Under the pieces are notes generated by a model that saw nothing but the letters and a program-made list of their open reading frames with translations, had not been told where the DNA came from and made no database searches. A stretch of 18,528 nucleotides of DNA from an uncultured Flavihumibacter sp. (lineage in GTDB: Bacteria; Bacteroidota; Bacteroidia; Chitinophagales; Chitinophagaceae): the NCBI GenBank assembly GCA_946482545.1, contig CAMLRX010000104.1, positions 1 through 18,528 on the forward strand, read 5' to 3'. Made by a program: the position numbers and the translations under genes. Positions 1 through 8,069 of the stretch are shown piece by piece. Position 1 is the stretch's first letter; each line of letters starts with the position of its first letter.

Positions 1-1
1 T

Positions 2-937
2 ACCGCGGCGGCAAGCACGGTGGCTTATGTGGTTAACCTGAATATGAACGACGGTACCGCCAATGCACCTGCACAGCCAGGCAACTGGAACAATACGAAT
101 GCGTTGATAGCCGATGGTTTCGTACTGCCAAATATGATCAACGATCAGGGGCAGGCAACAGGCATCAACTTCGGTGTAACCACTGCCTTCAGCGGATTCA
201 ACTACTTCGGTACAACAACAGGTGATAACAGTGGTATCTATCCTGATAATGTAATGAAGAGCTTCTATTATGTGAACTTCGCTGATACCGCACGCCTGCG
301 CATTACAGGACTTACCCTCGCACACGAATACAACTTCGCGTTCTTCGGCAGCAGGGTGAACCCGCAGGTAGGTGTGATCACCGCATATAAAATAGGCAAC
401 CAGGTTGTAACACTTAACGCAGGCAATAACACTCAAAACGTGGCCAAAATAAGTGGTGTGAAACCTGATGCTGACGGTTCTGTTTCCATCACGATCTACG
501 GTACTGTTCAGGGTGGATTCGGATACCTTAACGCGATGACCATTGAAGGAGCACCAACGGTTGCCACGGAAACACAACCTGATGTGGCTGTTACTACCGG
601 AGCGATCTCACAATCAGCAGTTACTTCGGCCATAACGCTGAAAACAGCACAGGATGAAGAGCAGGTAAGGATTGTGAAAGCCACCGCGTTCCCCAACCCA
701 TTCGTGGATGACATTACCGTGGAAATGAAACTTACCAGCGACGTAAGCAGGTTTACGGTTCAGGTAATAGATATGAACGGAAAAGTGGTGTACAGCAAGG
801 ATGTTGTGAATGCACAGAAAGGCACCTGGTTGCAGAAACTCGGACTGAATGGCAGACTTCCGAAAGGAATGTACTTCATCAGAGTGAACGGCTTACCTGG
901 CCAGGGTGTACAGATCTTAAAAGTCGTGAAACGATAG
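2..937 (+). CDS. T9SS-sorted secreted protein, C-terminal part (5' end outside window)
   Basis: The frame is open from the left window edge to a TAG at 935-937, so only the last 311 residues are seen. A GTG at 20 is not a credible start because the frame continues upstream. The last ~85 residues (from about 674) form a type A T9SS C-terminal sorting domain: a KATAFPNPF-like opening, then FTVQVIDMNGKVVY, then LPKGMYFIRV, ending in a basic KVVKR. This family directs export across the outer membrane by the Bacteroidota type IX system and anchors proteins at the surface. The first ~170 visible residues look like a beta-sandwich, with a short segment LRITGLTLAHEYNFAFFGSR typical of secreted Bacteroidota proteins; I cannot name the domain. 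A Ser/Thr/Gln-rich linker joins the two parts. Enzymatic or binding domains may lie upstream, out of view. The sorting domain is a confident call; the function of the protein is unknown. Confidence 0.88.
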   Translation, partial: TAAASTVAYVVNLNMNDGTANAPAQPGNWNNTNALIADGFVLPNMINDQGQATGINFGVTTAFSGFNYFGTTTGDNSGIYPDNVMKSFYYVNFADTARLRITGLTLAHEYNFAFFGSRVNPQVGVITAYKIGNQVVTLNAGNNTQNVAKISGVKPDADGSVSITIYGTVQGGFGYLNAMTIEGAPTVATETQPDVAVTTGAISQSAVTSAITLKTAQDEEQVRIVKATAFPNPFVDDITVEMKLTSDVSRFTVQVIDMNGKVVYSKDVVNAQKGTWLQKLGLNGRLPKGMYFIRVNGLPGQGVQILKVVKR

Positions 938-957
938 GATTATAGGAATCTTCGCAT

Positions 958-965
958 TAGATTTG
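958..965 (+). promoter_or_regulatory. Candidate Bacteroidota -7 promoter element
   Basis: TAGATTTG matches the Bacteroidota -7 consensus TAnnTTTG exactly and lies about 63 bases before the Wzc-like gene. No TTTG-type -33 element is visible 19-21 bases upstream, so only half of the promoter is supported. If real, the transcript would start close to the hairpin at 971-991. Confidence 0.3.
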
Positions 966-970
966 TGAAT

Positions 971-991
971 GGGATCGGAATTTCCGATCCC
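971..991 (+). terminator. Perfect 10-bp inverted repeat, terminator or 5'-UTR hairpin
   Basis: GGGATCGGAA (971-980) and TTCCGATCCC (982-991) are exact reverse complements separated by one base; as RNA this is about nine pairs with a three-base loop. It is followed by a pyrimidine-rich stretch (ATTCTTACTACTTCT) rather than a clean U tract. Its position 33 bases after the T9SS gene stop and 36 before the next start suits a terminator that isolates the two transcription units. A role as a leader hairpin of the downstream operon is the alternative. Confidence 0.55.
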
Positions 992-1027
992 ATTCTTACT
1001 ACTTCTGACTATTAAAGCAAAAAGAAA

Positions 1028-3253
1028 ATGGAATTCGCCTATCTATTTAAGGTGCTGATGCGGCGTAAATGGATCATTCTCGCATGTACAGTGGTCGCTT
1101 TGGTGGCTGCTTATTTCTTCACCAAAAAGATCAAGCACACCTATAAATCGGTGGCCCAGTTATCAACGGGATTCACTGTAATACAGGACCTTAAACTTTC
1201 TGATGAGAATTTCAGCCTTCCCCAGATCGATGTAAAGTTTAACAACGCCATCGAAAACATCACTTCTCCAAAAGTATTGAGTCTCGTTTCCTACAGGATG
1301 ATGATCCACGACCTGGAAAATCCGAAAGAGGCCTTTACCGCTGTAAAAGAGGAGGACAAGCAAACCGATAGTTATAAAAAAGCTGATCAGAAGAAATTAC
1401 TGGCGCTGCTGAAGCAGAAACTTGAAGGCGCTATTCAACTGAGTCCTTCTGTTCCCGAAGAAAAGGATGCCATTGCCTTTCTTGAAGTGTATGACTACGA
1501 TATCGGCACCATAAAAAACAACCTGAACGTAGCCAGGTACCAGCGGACGGATTACATTAATATCGACTATGTTTCGCAGAATCCTAAGCTTTCAGCCTAT
1601 GCAGTAAACACGCTTTGCCAGGAATTTAAGCGCTTCTATGGGCTTGACCAGCGTGAAAGATCCGATGTTTCAGTGGTTACGCTCGATTCGCTTGTAAAAC
1701 AGAAAAAAGCCATTTTCGATCAGAAAATCCAGCAGAAGAACCAGTTTATGTCTTCGGAAGGTGTGCTGGATGTTGGTTTGGAGGGTTCGAATAAACTTGG
1801 TCAGGTAGGAACTTTTGAGAGCCAACTGATCGAAGAAAAAGCGAACCAGTCCAATCTTTCTTACCAGGTGGCCCAGCTTACCAAACTGATTGATGCCGCT
1901 AAAGCAAAAGGGATGACCTCTGTAATTGCGCCCACAACAAGCAATTCCGGGGTGGGCAATGCGGAGTATATGAACCTCCGTAAACAGTACAACAGCCTGA
2001 ATGCGCAGTACATTGCATCAGGTTCATCAGACGCGGAGATCAAGCGCAAAATGGATGAGATATCCCAAAAGATGCAAAAGATTGACCTGGCCGATAATTC
2101 AGGCGGCATCACACAGGATGGCGGCGCAGCGCCCGTTACCATAGACCAGTTGATCCAACGTAGGGTTGGGCTGGAGGGGCAACTGAAGGCTACCACCCAG
2201 AAGATATCTTCCATCCAGGCGAAAATCAGCCAGTTGAATGGCGGACTTACCGGTATGGCCGCTAAAAGCGCAAATATTGAACAACTGGACAAGGAAATAG
2301 AAATGGCCTCTGCTGAATACAAAGAAGCCACCCAACGTTACAACCTGGCATTGAATATGACCGGTGCCACACCTGGGGTATTCAAACAAACCATGTATGG
2401 TGAACCGGCTCTGTTGCCGGAACCTTCCAGGAAATTTATGATCATGGCAGTCTCCGGCATCACAGCCCTTATCATTTCCTGCCTTATTATCATCGGAAAA
2501 GAATTCTTCGACAATTCCGTAAAAACACCTTCCGCTTTCCAGCGCCTTACCGGCCTGCCTTTGCTTGGGGTGGTGAACTGGGTGAAGTTTCAGCAATCCA
2601 ATGTGCTGGAAAAGATCACTTTGTTCAACGAAAAAGAAGTACGGCACAACCTGTTCCGGGAATTACTCCGAAAGCTAAGGTATGAACTGGAAAGCAACGG
2701 CAAACGCATTTACCTGTTTACCAGCACAGAACCACAGCAGGGAAAAACGACACTGATACAGTCTTTGGCCTACAGCCTGAGCCTCAGCAAGAAAAAGGTA
2801 CTGATTATTGATACCAATTTCTGCAACAACGACCTCACCAAAGCCACAAACGCCAATCCCGTACTTGAGAAGTTTAGTCTGAACGGAAAGCCCTTCTCGT
2901 TCGAAGACCTAAAATCATTCATCTCCAAAACGAATGCAGAGGGCGTTGATGTAATCGGTTGTGAAGGAGGGGATTATACGCCGTCTGAGATTCTTCCGAA
3001 GAATCACCTGCTCAATTACCTTGACCAGTTGCGGGAAGAATACGACTTTATTTTCCTCGAAGGCGCACCTTTGAACGGCTTCACTGATACCAAGGAACTC
3101 ATCAAATACGCTGACGGGCTTATTGCCGTTTTCTCGGCTGAAGCTACGTTCAGTGCCGCAGACAAAGAATCGATTGCTTTCCTGAATGAGAACAGGGAGA
3201 AATTTATTGGCGCGGTACTGAACAAAGTACAGGAAGATAACCTCGCTTTATAA
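1028..3253 (+). CDS. Wzz/Wzc-like polysaccharide co-polymerase with degenerate BY-kinase-type ATPase domain
   Basis: The 741-residue protein has the architecture of polysaccharide co-polymerases. A transmembrane segment (about residues 15-33) is followed by a long periplasmic region rich in predicted coiled coil (35-468), a Pro-containing EPALLPEPS motif, a second membrane segment (469-490), and a cytoplasmic P-loop domain. These proteins set chain length and couple polymerisation to export. Walker A is recognisable as STEPQQGKTT (K573), although the usual GEGK is QQGK. Walker A' reads IDTNF (D595, N597 replacing the second Asp), and the Walker B position reads IFLEGAP with E678 in place of Asp. 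The tail ends EDNLAL with no tyrosine cluster. The family call is secure; from the substitutions I infer that tyrosine autokinase activity is reduced or lost. It opens the operon, and its stop TAA directly touches the next ATG. Confidence 0.9.
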   Translation: MEFAYLFKVLMRRKWIILACTVVALVAAYFFTKKIKHTYKSVAQLSTGFTVIQDLKLSDENFSLPQIDVKFNNAIENITSPKVLSLVSYRMMIHDLENPKEAFTAVKEEDKQTDSYKKADQKKLLALLKQKLEGAIQLSPSVPEEKDAIAFLEVYDYDIGTIKNNLNVARYQRTDYINIDYVSQNPKLSAYAVNTLCQEFKRFYGLDQRERSDVSVVTLDSLVKQKKAIFDQKIQQKNQFMSSEGVLDVGLEGSNKLGQVGTFESQLIEEKANQSNLSYQVAQLTKLIDAAKAKGMTSVIAPTTSNSGVGNAEYMNLRKQYNSLNAQYIASGSSDAEIKRKMDEISQKMQKIDLADNSGGITQDGGAAPVTIDQLIQRRVGLEGQLKATTQKISSIQAKISQLNGGLTGMAAKSANIEQLDKEIEMASAEYKEATQRYNLALNMTGATPGVFKQTMYGEPALLPEPSRKFMIMAVSGITALIISCLIIIGKEFFDNSVKTPSAFQRLTGLPLLGVVNWVKFQQSNVLEKITLFNEKEVRHNLFRELLRKLRYELESNGKRIYLFTSTEPQQGKTTLIQSLAYSLSLSKKKVLIIDTNFCNNDLTKATNANPVLEKFSLNGKPFSFEDLKSFISKTNAEGVDVIGCEGGDYTPSEILPKNHLLNYLDQLREEYDFIFLEGAPLNGFTDTKELIKYADGLIAVFSAEATFSAADKESIAFLNENREKFIGAVLNKVQEDNLAL

Positions 3254-4345
3254 ATGATGTTCAGCCAGTTTTTACATATTTCCGGAAAGCAGGAAGTGGC
3301 TACGGTGCCGGTACCCCAAACCACTAGCAGGCTCCAATGGGTGGATTACGCGCGCGGGCTTGCGATTATGCTGGTGGTGTACCGCCACGTAATTGTAGGA
3401 ATGAAAAGAGCAGGACTACCTGTTTCTCAGTTGATGTACGACCTGCAGGAAGTGGTGTATAACTTCAGAATGCCCGTTTTTTTTGTACTGTCTGGTATTT
3501 TTCTGGCAGGCAGCCTCGCGCGGAGAAGTGCGGGGGAAATCACCAGGAACCGGGTGTTCACCATACTTTATCCTTATATTGTTTGGGGAAGTATTACAGT
3601 GATCCTTCAGATTGTTTTTTCCAATTTTACCAATTCCAAACGCAGTTGGACAGATCTTTTCAACCTGCTGCTCGACCCCAGGGCAATCGATCATTTATGG
3701 TACCTGCTTGCGCTTTTTAATACCAATGTGCTCTACCTGCTGCTGAACAAACTGATGAAAGATGGCTGGCTGCACGCTTTGCTGGCTGTTGGCATGTATG
3801 TGCTTTCCAGGATGCCGGTAATGCATGGCAATAGTTTTATGGCCGATATGTGCTATTTCTACTTATATCTCTACGTAGGGGTAAAGCTGTCGGCAATCTT
3901 ACTTATTCCTGAAAAAAGAGAAAGAATACTGAACGTCCGCAACCTGCTATGGCTTATTCCCCTGGTTTTGGCCGGGCAGTATTTCTGGTTCCAGATCTGG
4001 CAGATGGAAGATTATGCTGCTGAAGAAAGAAAATACCTGCCCCTGTTCTTCCTGATCAACCTGCTTGCCTGCTATTTTATGTACATACTCTCTTACAAAG
4101 TATCCCTGCTGCCGCGAACCGGCTGGCTGGCATGGCTGGGCAAGCATTCGCTCTACATTTACATATTGCATGTTTTTGTGGCATCTGCGGTACGTACCGT
4201 AATACTGAAAACAATGCCTGAGCTGAATGTTTGGGTGATTGCCGGAATTTGCTGGACAATCGCCCTTGTAACGCCTGTGTTGTTGTACAACTGGCTCCGT
4301 CCATTCGGGTTCGGTAAATTATTCTCTTTAAAGCAAAACAACTGA
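3254..4345 (+). CDS. Acyltransferase 3 family membrane protein (probable polysaccharide O-acyltransferase)
   Basis: This 363-residue polytopic protein has about ten hydrophobic segments. It opens with the acyltransferase-3 (OafA/NodX-type) signature: WVDYARGLAIMLVVYRH, with D31, R34 and the conserved His H45. The C-terminal LYIYILHVFV segment is also typical. Family members move acetyl or other short acyl groups from the cytoplasm onto sugar hydroxyls of surface polysaccharides. Its position between the Wzc-like protein and the flippase suggests it decorates the repeat unit of this locus; the acyl group and acceptor cannot be read from the sequence. The start ATG at 3254 abuts the previous stop; a second ATG at 3257 is equally possible. 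There is no strong ribosome-binding site, and translation is probably coupled to the gene before. Confidence 0.88.
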   Translation: MMFSQFLHISGKQEVATVPVPQTTSRLQWVDYARGLAIMLVVYRHVIVGMKRAGLPVSQLMYDLQEVVYNFRMPVFFVLSGIFLAGSLARRSAGEITRNRVFTILYPYIVWGSITVILQIVFSNFTNSKRSWTDLFNLLLDPRAIDHLWYLLALFNTNVLYLLLNKLMKDGWLHALLAVGMYVLSRMPVMHGNSFMADMCYFYLYLYVGVKLSAILLIPEKRERILNVRNLLWLIPLVLAGQYFWFQIWQMEDYAAEERKYLPLFFLINLLACYFMYILSYKVSLLPRTGWLAWLGKHSLYIYILHVFVASAVRTVILKTMPELNVWVIAGICWTIALVTPVLLYNWLRPFGFGKLFSLKQNN

Positions 4346-4346
4346 T

Positions 4347-5693
4347 TTGAGCGTTTTCCAAAAATACAGGTACTGGGTTGATTCCGCCAAATACACCACG
4401 ATTCAGAAGCTGGCCATCCTGTTAATGGGGATTGTCTCCTTTAAATTGCTGGCCACTAAACTTGGGCTTTCTGATTATGGCGTGTGGGGGCTTTTCATCC
4501 TTATTTCCTCCATTACGGAAACCGCACGCAATGCCCTCGTCAGGAACGCCTATATCCGGTTCATGCACCAGTACGAGGAAAAGGAACACGGACATTTACA
4601 AGGCGCGGCGTTTATGCTGAGCATGTTCATCAGTCTTTTGCTGGGCGGCGTATTTCTCCTGTTTGCACGGCCGGCCGCCAATGCGCTGAACGCACCTTCG
4701 CTGGCGCCCATGCTTTACCTGTACACCACCAGCCTGGTGGTGAGCGTGTTTTTTGCGCAGTTCGAAATTGTGCTGAACGCGAAAATGGATTTTAAAGGCA
4801 TCTGCTGGATGAACTGCGTGCGCCAGAGCGGACTGATTCTTGGGATCATCATACTAGGTGCTGCGGGCGAGGCGGTTACCCCCGCAGCGCTCGCTATTGT
4901 TTACCTGCTTTCTGTTGCCGCCGGTACGGTAACTGGATATGTTTTCGCGAAACCCTATCTTTCCATGGTGTTCAGCGGAGCGGGAGGGTGGACGAAGCGC
5001 CTATGGAATTACGGAAAATTCGTGTTTGGCAACAATGTATGCTCGCAACTTTTCCGGAGTACAGATAATTTTATGACCTCCCGTTTCTTTGGAACCGCGG
5101 CATCAGGTTACTACAACGCCAGTTTGCGCATCAGTAACCTGGTAGATATGCCTTCCGCCGTGCTGGCTGATGTGATGTTCCCCAAAGCGGCCAAATTCAG
5201 CGCAACCGATAAAGATTCTATCCGTTCCCTGTATGAGAAATCAGTTGGGGCCACGCTCATTTTTTCCATTCCTGCTTTACTGATCCTGCTGGTGTTCCCC
5301 GAAACCATTCTGCGCATACTCTCTTCGGAAGAGTTTGTGGTGGCGGCTCCAATTCTCAGGATCGCGGCTTTCTTCGGCTTTATATTGCCTTTTCTGAAAC
5401 AGTTCGGGACTGTGATGGATGCTACAGGAAGTCCGGACCTGAACTTTAAAGTCATGTTCGCCGGGTTCCTGCTGAACATTGTATTCAACCTCACGGGTAT
5501 CTATATTTTCGGAATGATTGGCGCGGCTGTAGGAACGGCTACCACTTACCTGGTGCTTTTCCTGGCTACCCATTATATCCTGCACAAAAAGTTTGGTATC
5601 ACTATTCAGGGCGTGTTCATGAATACTTTCCGGCTTTCGGGAGAACTGTTGCATACTTTGAAAGGGTATCTTCCCGCAGGAAAACAAGTTTGA
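4347..5693 (+). CDS. Wzx-type oligosaccharide flippase (MVF/MATE-like superfamily)
   Basis: The 448-residue protein has about twelve to fourteen hydrophobic segments. Its N-terminal pattern, KLAILLMGIVSFKLLATKLG then DYGVWGLF, is characteristic of polysaccharide-biosynthesis flippases, which move undecaprenyl-linked repeat units to the periplasmic face. A central GKFVFGNNVCSQLFRSTDNF segment and YNASLRISNLVDMP also fit the family. The start is TTG at 4347: the frame has a stop at 4329-4331, and the next ATG (4425) falls inside the first membrane segment, so TTG is the only start that keeps it intact. One base separates it from the previous stop. With the downstream Wzy-like polymerase and upstream Wzc-like protein, it completes the core of a Wzx/Wzy-type system. 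Substrate specificity is unknown. Confidence 0.9.
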   Translation: MSVFQKYRYWVDSAKYTTIQKLAILLMGIVSFKLLATKLGLSDYGVWGLFILISSITETARNALVRNAYIRFMHQYEEKEHGHLQGAAFMLSMFISLLLGGVFLLFARPAANALNAPSLAPMLYLYTTSLVVSVFFAQFEIVLNAKMDFKGICWMNCVRQSGLILGIIILGAAGEAVTPAALAIVYLLSVAAGTVTGYVFAKPYLSMVFSGAGGWTKRLWNYGKFVFGNNVCSQLFRSTDNFMTSRFFGTAASGYYNASLRISNLVDMPSAVLADVMFPKAAKFSATDKDSIRSLYEKSVGATLIFSIPALLILLVFPETILRILSSEEFVVAAPILRIAAFFGFILPFLKQFGTVMDATGSPDLNFKVMFAGFLLNIVFNLTGIYIFGMIGAAVGTATTYLVLFLATHYILHKKFGITIQGVFMNTFRLSGELLHTLKGYLPAGKQV

Positions 5694-5698
5694 ATAAA

Positions 5699-5833
5699 AT
5701 GAAAAAAGAAACGAAACAAACCGGGGACCTGGACGATAAACGTTATTCCAACGATTCGCTGCTGCAGATCATGGTCATGACTTTTATCCTGCTGATTGTA
5801 ACTTTTCTTTTTCTTAAAATAGTATTTTTTTAA
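5699..5833 (+). CDS. Small single-span membrane protein, 44 aa, unknown function
   Basis: ATG at 5699 and TAA at 5831-5833 frame a 44-residue peptide. A charged, hydrophilic N-terminus (MKKETKQTGDLDDKRYSND) is followed by one hydrophobic helix from about residue 21 to the end (LLQIMVMTFILL, then IVTFLFLKIVFF). This is the layout of a tail-anchored or N-in single-pass micropeptide. It begins five bases after the flippase stop and ends 18 bases before the polymerase start, so it fills an otherwise unexplained gap in a tightly packed operon. The start has a purine-rich upstream context. I do not recognise a family. A role in helping the flippase or polymerase is only inferred from position; a chance ORF cannot be ruled out. 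Confidence 0.6.
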   Translation: MKKETKQTGDLDDKRYSNDSLLQIMVMTFILLIVTFLFLKIVFF

Positions 5834-5851
5834 AACGAACCATCAATAAAA

Positions 5852-7324
5852 GTGGCGCTTTCAACAACAAGAAGGACTTCTTCGATCGCACCGGGCGGAC
5901 TTTGGGAAAAGTTATTGTGGGTGCTGCTGCCCTTGCTTGGCCTGGCAGTAGCTTATGGTGTTTACCGGTTTGGGAATGTGGCTGGAATCCTGCTCATCAT
6001 GGGGGCATTCGGTGCCATCCTGTTGCTGGCTTCTGTGCTTTTTCCAAAAGTAGGGTTCTATTCCGCCATCATCATTTCATTTTTTCTCTTCGATATTCAG
6101 CGCTTCCTGCGTTCGGATATTCCTTTGGGAACGCTCGTCGATTTGCTGGTGTACATCTGCTTTCTGGGGATCATTGTGAGAAAGATACAGGTGAAGGAGT
6201 CGTTCTGGCAACATTGTAATCACCCTATCGTATTTGTGTACGTCCTGGTATTCCTGTATTCGGTGATTGAAATATTCAACCCTATGGGTGCGCCGTTTTC
6301 GGTTTCTTTCCTGATCTACCGGCGGTTTCTGACCCTGATCCTTTTTCTTTATTGCAGCATTCAGCTTTTCAGAACACGCGACGACATCGTGGAGTTTCTC
6401 AAAATTTATTTCATCTTCATTTTTATTGCGGCGCTATACGGTTGTTACCAGGAGTGGTTTGGTTACCCCGCGTATGAGATGCGGTACATTATGTCGAATC
6501 CGCTGGGAGAACGATTGCTTTCACTCGGTGGCGGTAAATACAGAAAGTTTTCGTTCCTGGCAAGTCCAGCCGATTATGGCTTGCTGATGGCGGCCTCTGC
6601 ATTGTTCCTGCTCGTGCTGTTGCTGAACGCCAAATTCAAGTGGAAAAAAAGAACCATTACTGCAGTTACGCTTGTACTTTGCGCGCTTGCGATGGGCTAT
6701 TCCGGTACGCGTACCGCTACACTGATGCTGGTGATCGGAATTGTTTTATATGTGCTCATGACTTTGTCGAATCCCAAAACCCTGGTATTTACCTCCATAT
6801 TCGGATTGCTTTTCGTCTTCCTGATCTATGGCCCCATTTACGGAAACTCCACGATCAACAGGTTACGAACGGCTTTCGAACCCAACGAAGATGAATCGGT
6901 TCAGGTGCGCGATTATAACCGGCAAAGGATACAGCCATTTATTTATACCCATCCATTGGGGGGAGGACTGGGAACGGCCGGGGTAGGCAGCAGCGCTTAT
7001 GTGCCCAACCATCCGCTGGCGGATTTCCCTTCAGACAGCGGATTGCTGCGCAACGCGATCGAATATGGCTGGGTCGGATTGCTCATCCTGTATATTACTT
7101 ACATTGTAGTGCTGCAACAGGGGGTGCGGGCGTATTACAAAAGCAGGGATCCCTTCAACAGGGTGCTGCTGCTGGCTTCAGTAGTTACCCTGTTCAGTTA
7201 TATCGTGGCTCAATACTCGCAGGTGGCCATCGGCATGATACCGGGCGCGTTCCTCGTTTATCCTTTGATCGCCATATTGGTACGGCTCAGACAAATTGAA
7301 TTATCCGGACTTAAACAATCATAA
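5852..7324 (+). CDS. O-antigen ligase/Wzy-type polysaccharide polymerase
   Basis: The 490-residue polytopic protein has around a dozen membrane segments, a GYSGTRTATLMLVIG segment of the Wzy_C/O-antigen-ligase type, and a large loop in its C-terminal half containing THPLGGGLGTAG and, soon after, NHPLADFPSDSG. These loop motifs are typical of the WaaL/Wzy family, which polymerises or transfers lipid-linked glycans at the periplasmic face. Context with a flippase and a Wzc-like protein favours polymerase over ligase, but the two cannot be separated by sequence alone. The start is GTG at 5852: an in-frame stop at 5831-5833 (that of the small ORF) leaves no ATG between. It ends one base before the ATG of the TolC-family gene. 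Confidence 0.87.
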   Translation: MALSTTRRTSSIAPGGLWEKLLWVLLPLLGLAVAYGVYRFGNVAGILLIMGAFGAILLLASVLFPKVGFYSAIIISFFLFDIQRFLRSDIPLGTLVDLLVYICFLGIIVRKIQVKESFWQHCNHPIVFVYVLVFLYSVIEIFNPMGAPFSVSFLIYRRFLTLILFLYCSIQLFRTRDDIVEFLKIYFIFIFIAALYGCYQEWFGYPAYEMRYIMSNPLGERLLSLGGGKYRKFSFLASPADYGLLMAASALFLLVLLLNAKFKWKKRTITAVTLVLCALAMGYSGTRTATLMLVIGIVLYVLMTLSNPKTLVFTSIFGLLFVFLIYGPIYGNSTINRLRTAFEPNEDESVQVRDYNRQRIQPFIYTHPLGGGLGTAGVGSSAYVPNHPLADFPSDSGLLRNAIEYGWVGLLILYITYIVVLQQGVRAYYKSRDPFNRVLLLASVVTLFSYIVAQYSQVAIGMIPGAFLVYPLIAILVRLRQIELSGLKQS

Positions 7325-7325
7325 C

Positions 7326-8069
7326 ATGAAATCAATTCCTGTAATCGCGGTTTTTTGCTTGCTGGCAGCCCTTCCTGGGTTCGCTCAAAATCCAGCGGGA
7401 ATCAATTCTTCCAACTTTAATCCATCAGTGGATAGTGTGGCCGAGAAACTGGTTGAAATGGCGTACCTCAACGCCAGGTTAACTTCTATGGAACACGTTG
7501 CCGCACAAAGCTACAATGAATATAAGGCTTCAAAAATGGCCATCCTGAACAGAGTGACCGTGGCGGGTAACCTGAATGAACTTTCCATCAAACAAAGCAG
7601 TGCTGCCAGTGCCGATCCGCTCCGGCAAAGCACGCAGTTTCCCAGGTATAATATTGGGGTGGTATTGCCCCTGGGAACTTTTGTAACACAGGGCAAGCAG
7701 AACAAAGCGAATTTCCACAGGTACCAGTCGATGGTGGACCAGGTGAAAATAGAAAGGCAGAATATAAGAGAAGAGGTATTGCTGAAATACGAAGACTACC
7801 AATACACCCGCCAACTGCTTGCTATGCAGCAGGAGGTAATGCAGGATGCCAAAATTCTGATGACCAGGCAGGAAGAAAAGTTCAGCAACGGAGAACTATC
7901 GCTGGAAGTATATACCACCAGTGTTAAGGCCTACAACAATGAGCAGGTGAAGGAACTGGGTATAGTAAGGGAACTGCGGACAATAGAAATACAACTGGAA
8001 ACGTTGATTGGAATGCGTTTGGCGGATGCCCTCGCAGAAATCAACAATAAGGCAAAAAGCAGTCAGTAA
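7326..8069 (+). CDS. Half-length TolC-family outer-membrane protein
   Basis: The ATG at 7326 lies one base after the polymerase stop and opens a clean signal peptide (MKSIPVIAVFCLLAALPGFAQ), so I prefer it to an upstream TTG at 7296 that would overlap the polymerase. The mature protein is about 226 residues. It contains long amphipathic helices, a beta-strand-like YNIGVVLPLGTFVTQGK segment, and the helical KYEDYQYTRQLL / EEKFSNGELSLEVYTTSVKA pattern of the outer-membrane efflux (OEP/TolC) family. A typical TolC protomer is about 400-500 residues with two such repeats; this one has a single repeat. TolC proteins form periplasm-spanning outer-membrane channels. Here it may serve polysaccharide export in place of, or beside, a Wza-type protein. 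That role is inference from operon position. Its stop overlaps the next start (TAATG). Confidence 0.75.
   Translation: MKSIPVIAVFCLLAALPGFAQNPAGINSSNFNPSVDSVAEKLVEMAYLNARLTSMEHVAAQSYNEYKASKMAILNRVTVAGNLNELSIKQSSAASADPLRQSTQFPRYNIGVVLPLGTFVTQGKQNKANFHRYQSMVDQVKIERQNIREEVLLKYEDYQYTRQLLAMQQEVMQDAKILMTRQEEKFSNGELSLEVYTTSVKAYNNEQVKELGIVRELRTIEIQLETLIGMRLADALAEINNKAKSSQ

Noticed and set aside
1861..2647. Two long minus-strand open frames (156 and 182 codons) within the Wzc-like gene
   Set aside because: They lie antisense to the strongly supported coiled-coil region, have no recognisable motifs and overlap each other in different frames.
4432..4795. Plus-strand frames of 62 and 103 codons within the flippase gene
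   Set aside because: Out of frame with a clear flippase; products are Cys/His/Arg-rich with no motif.
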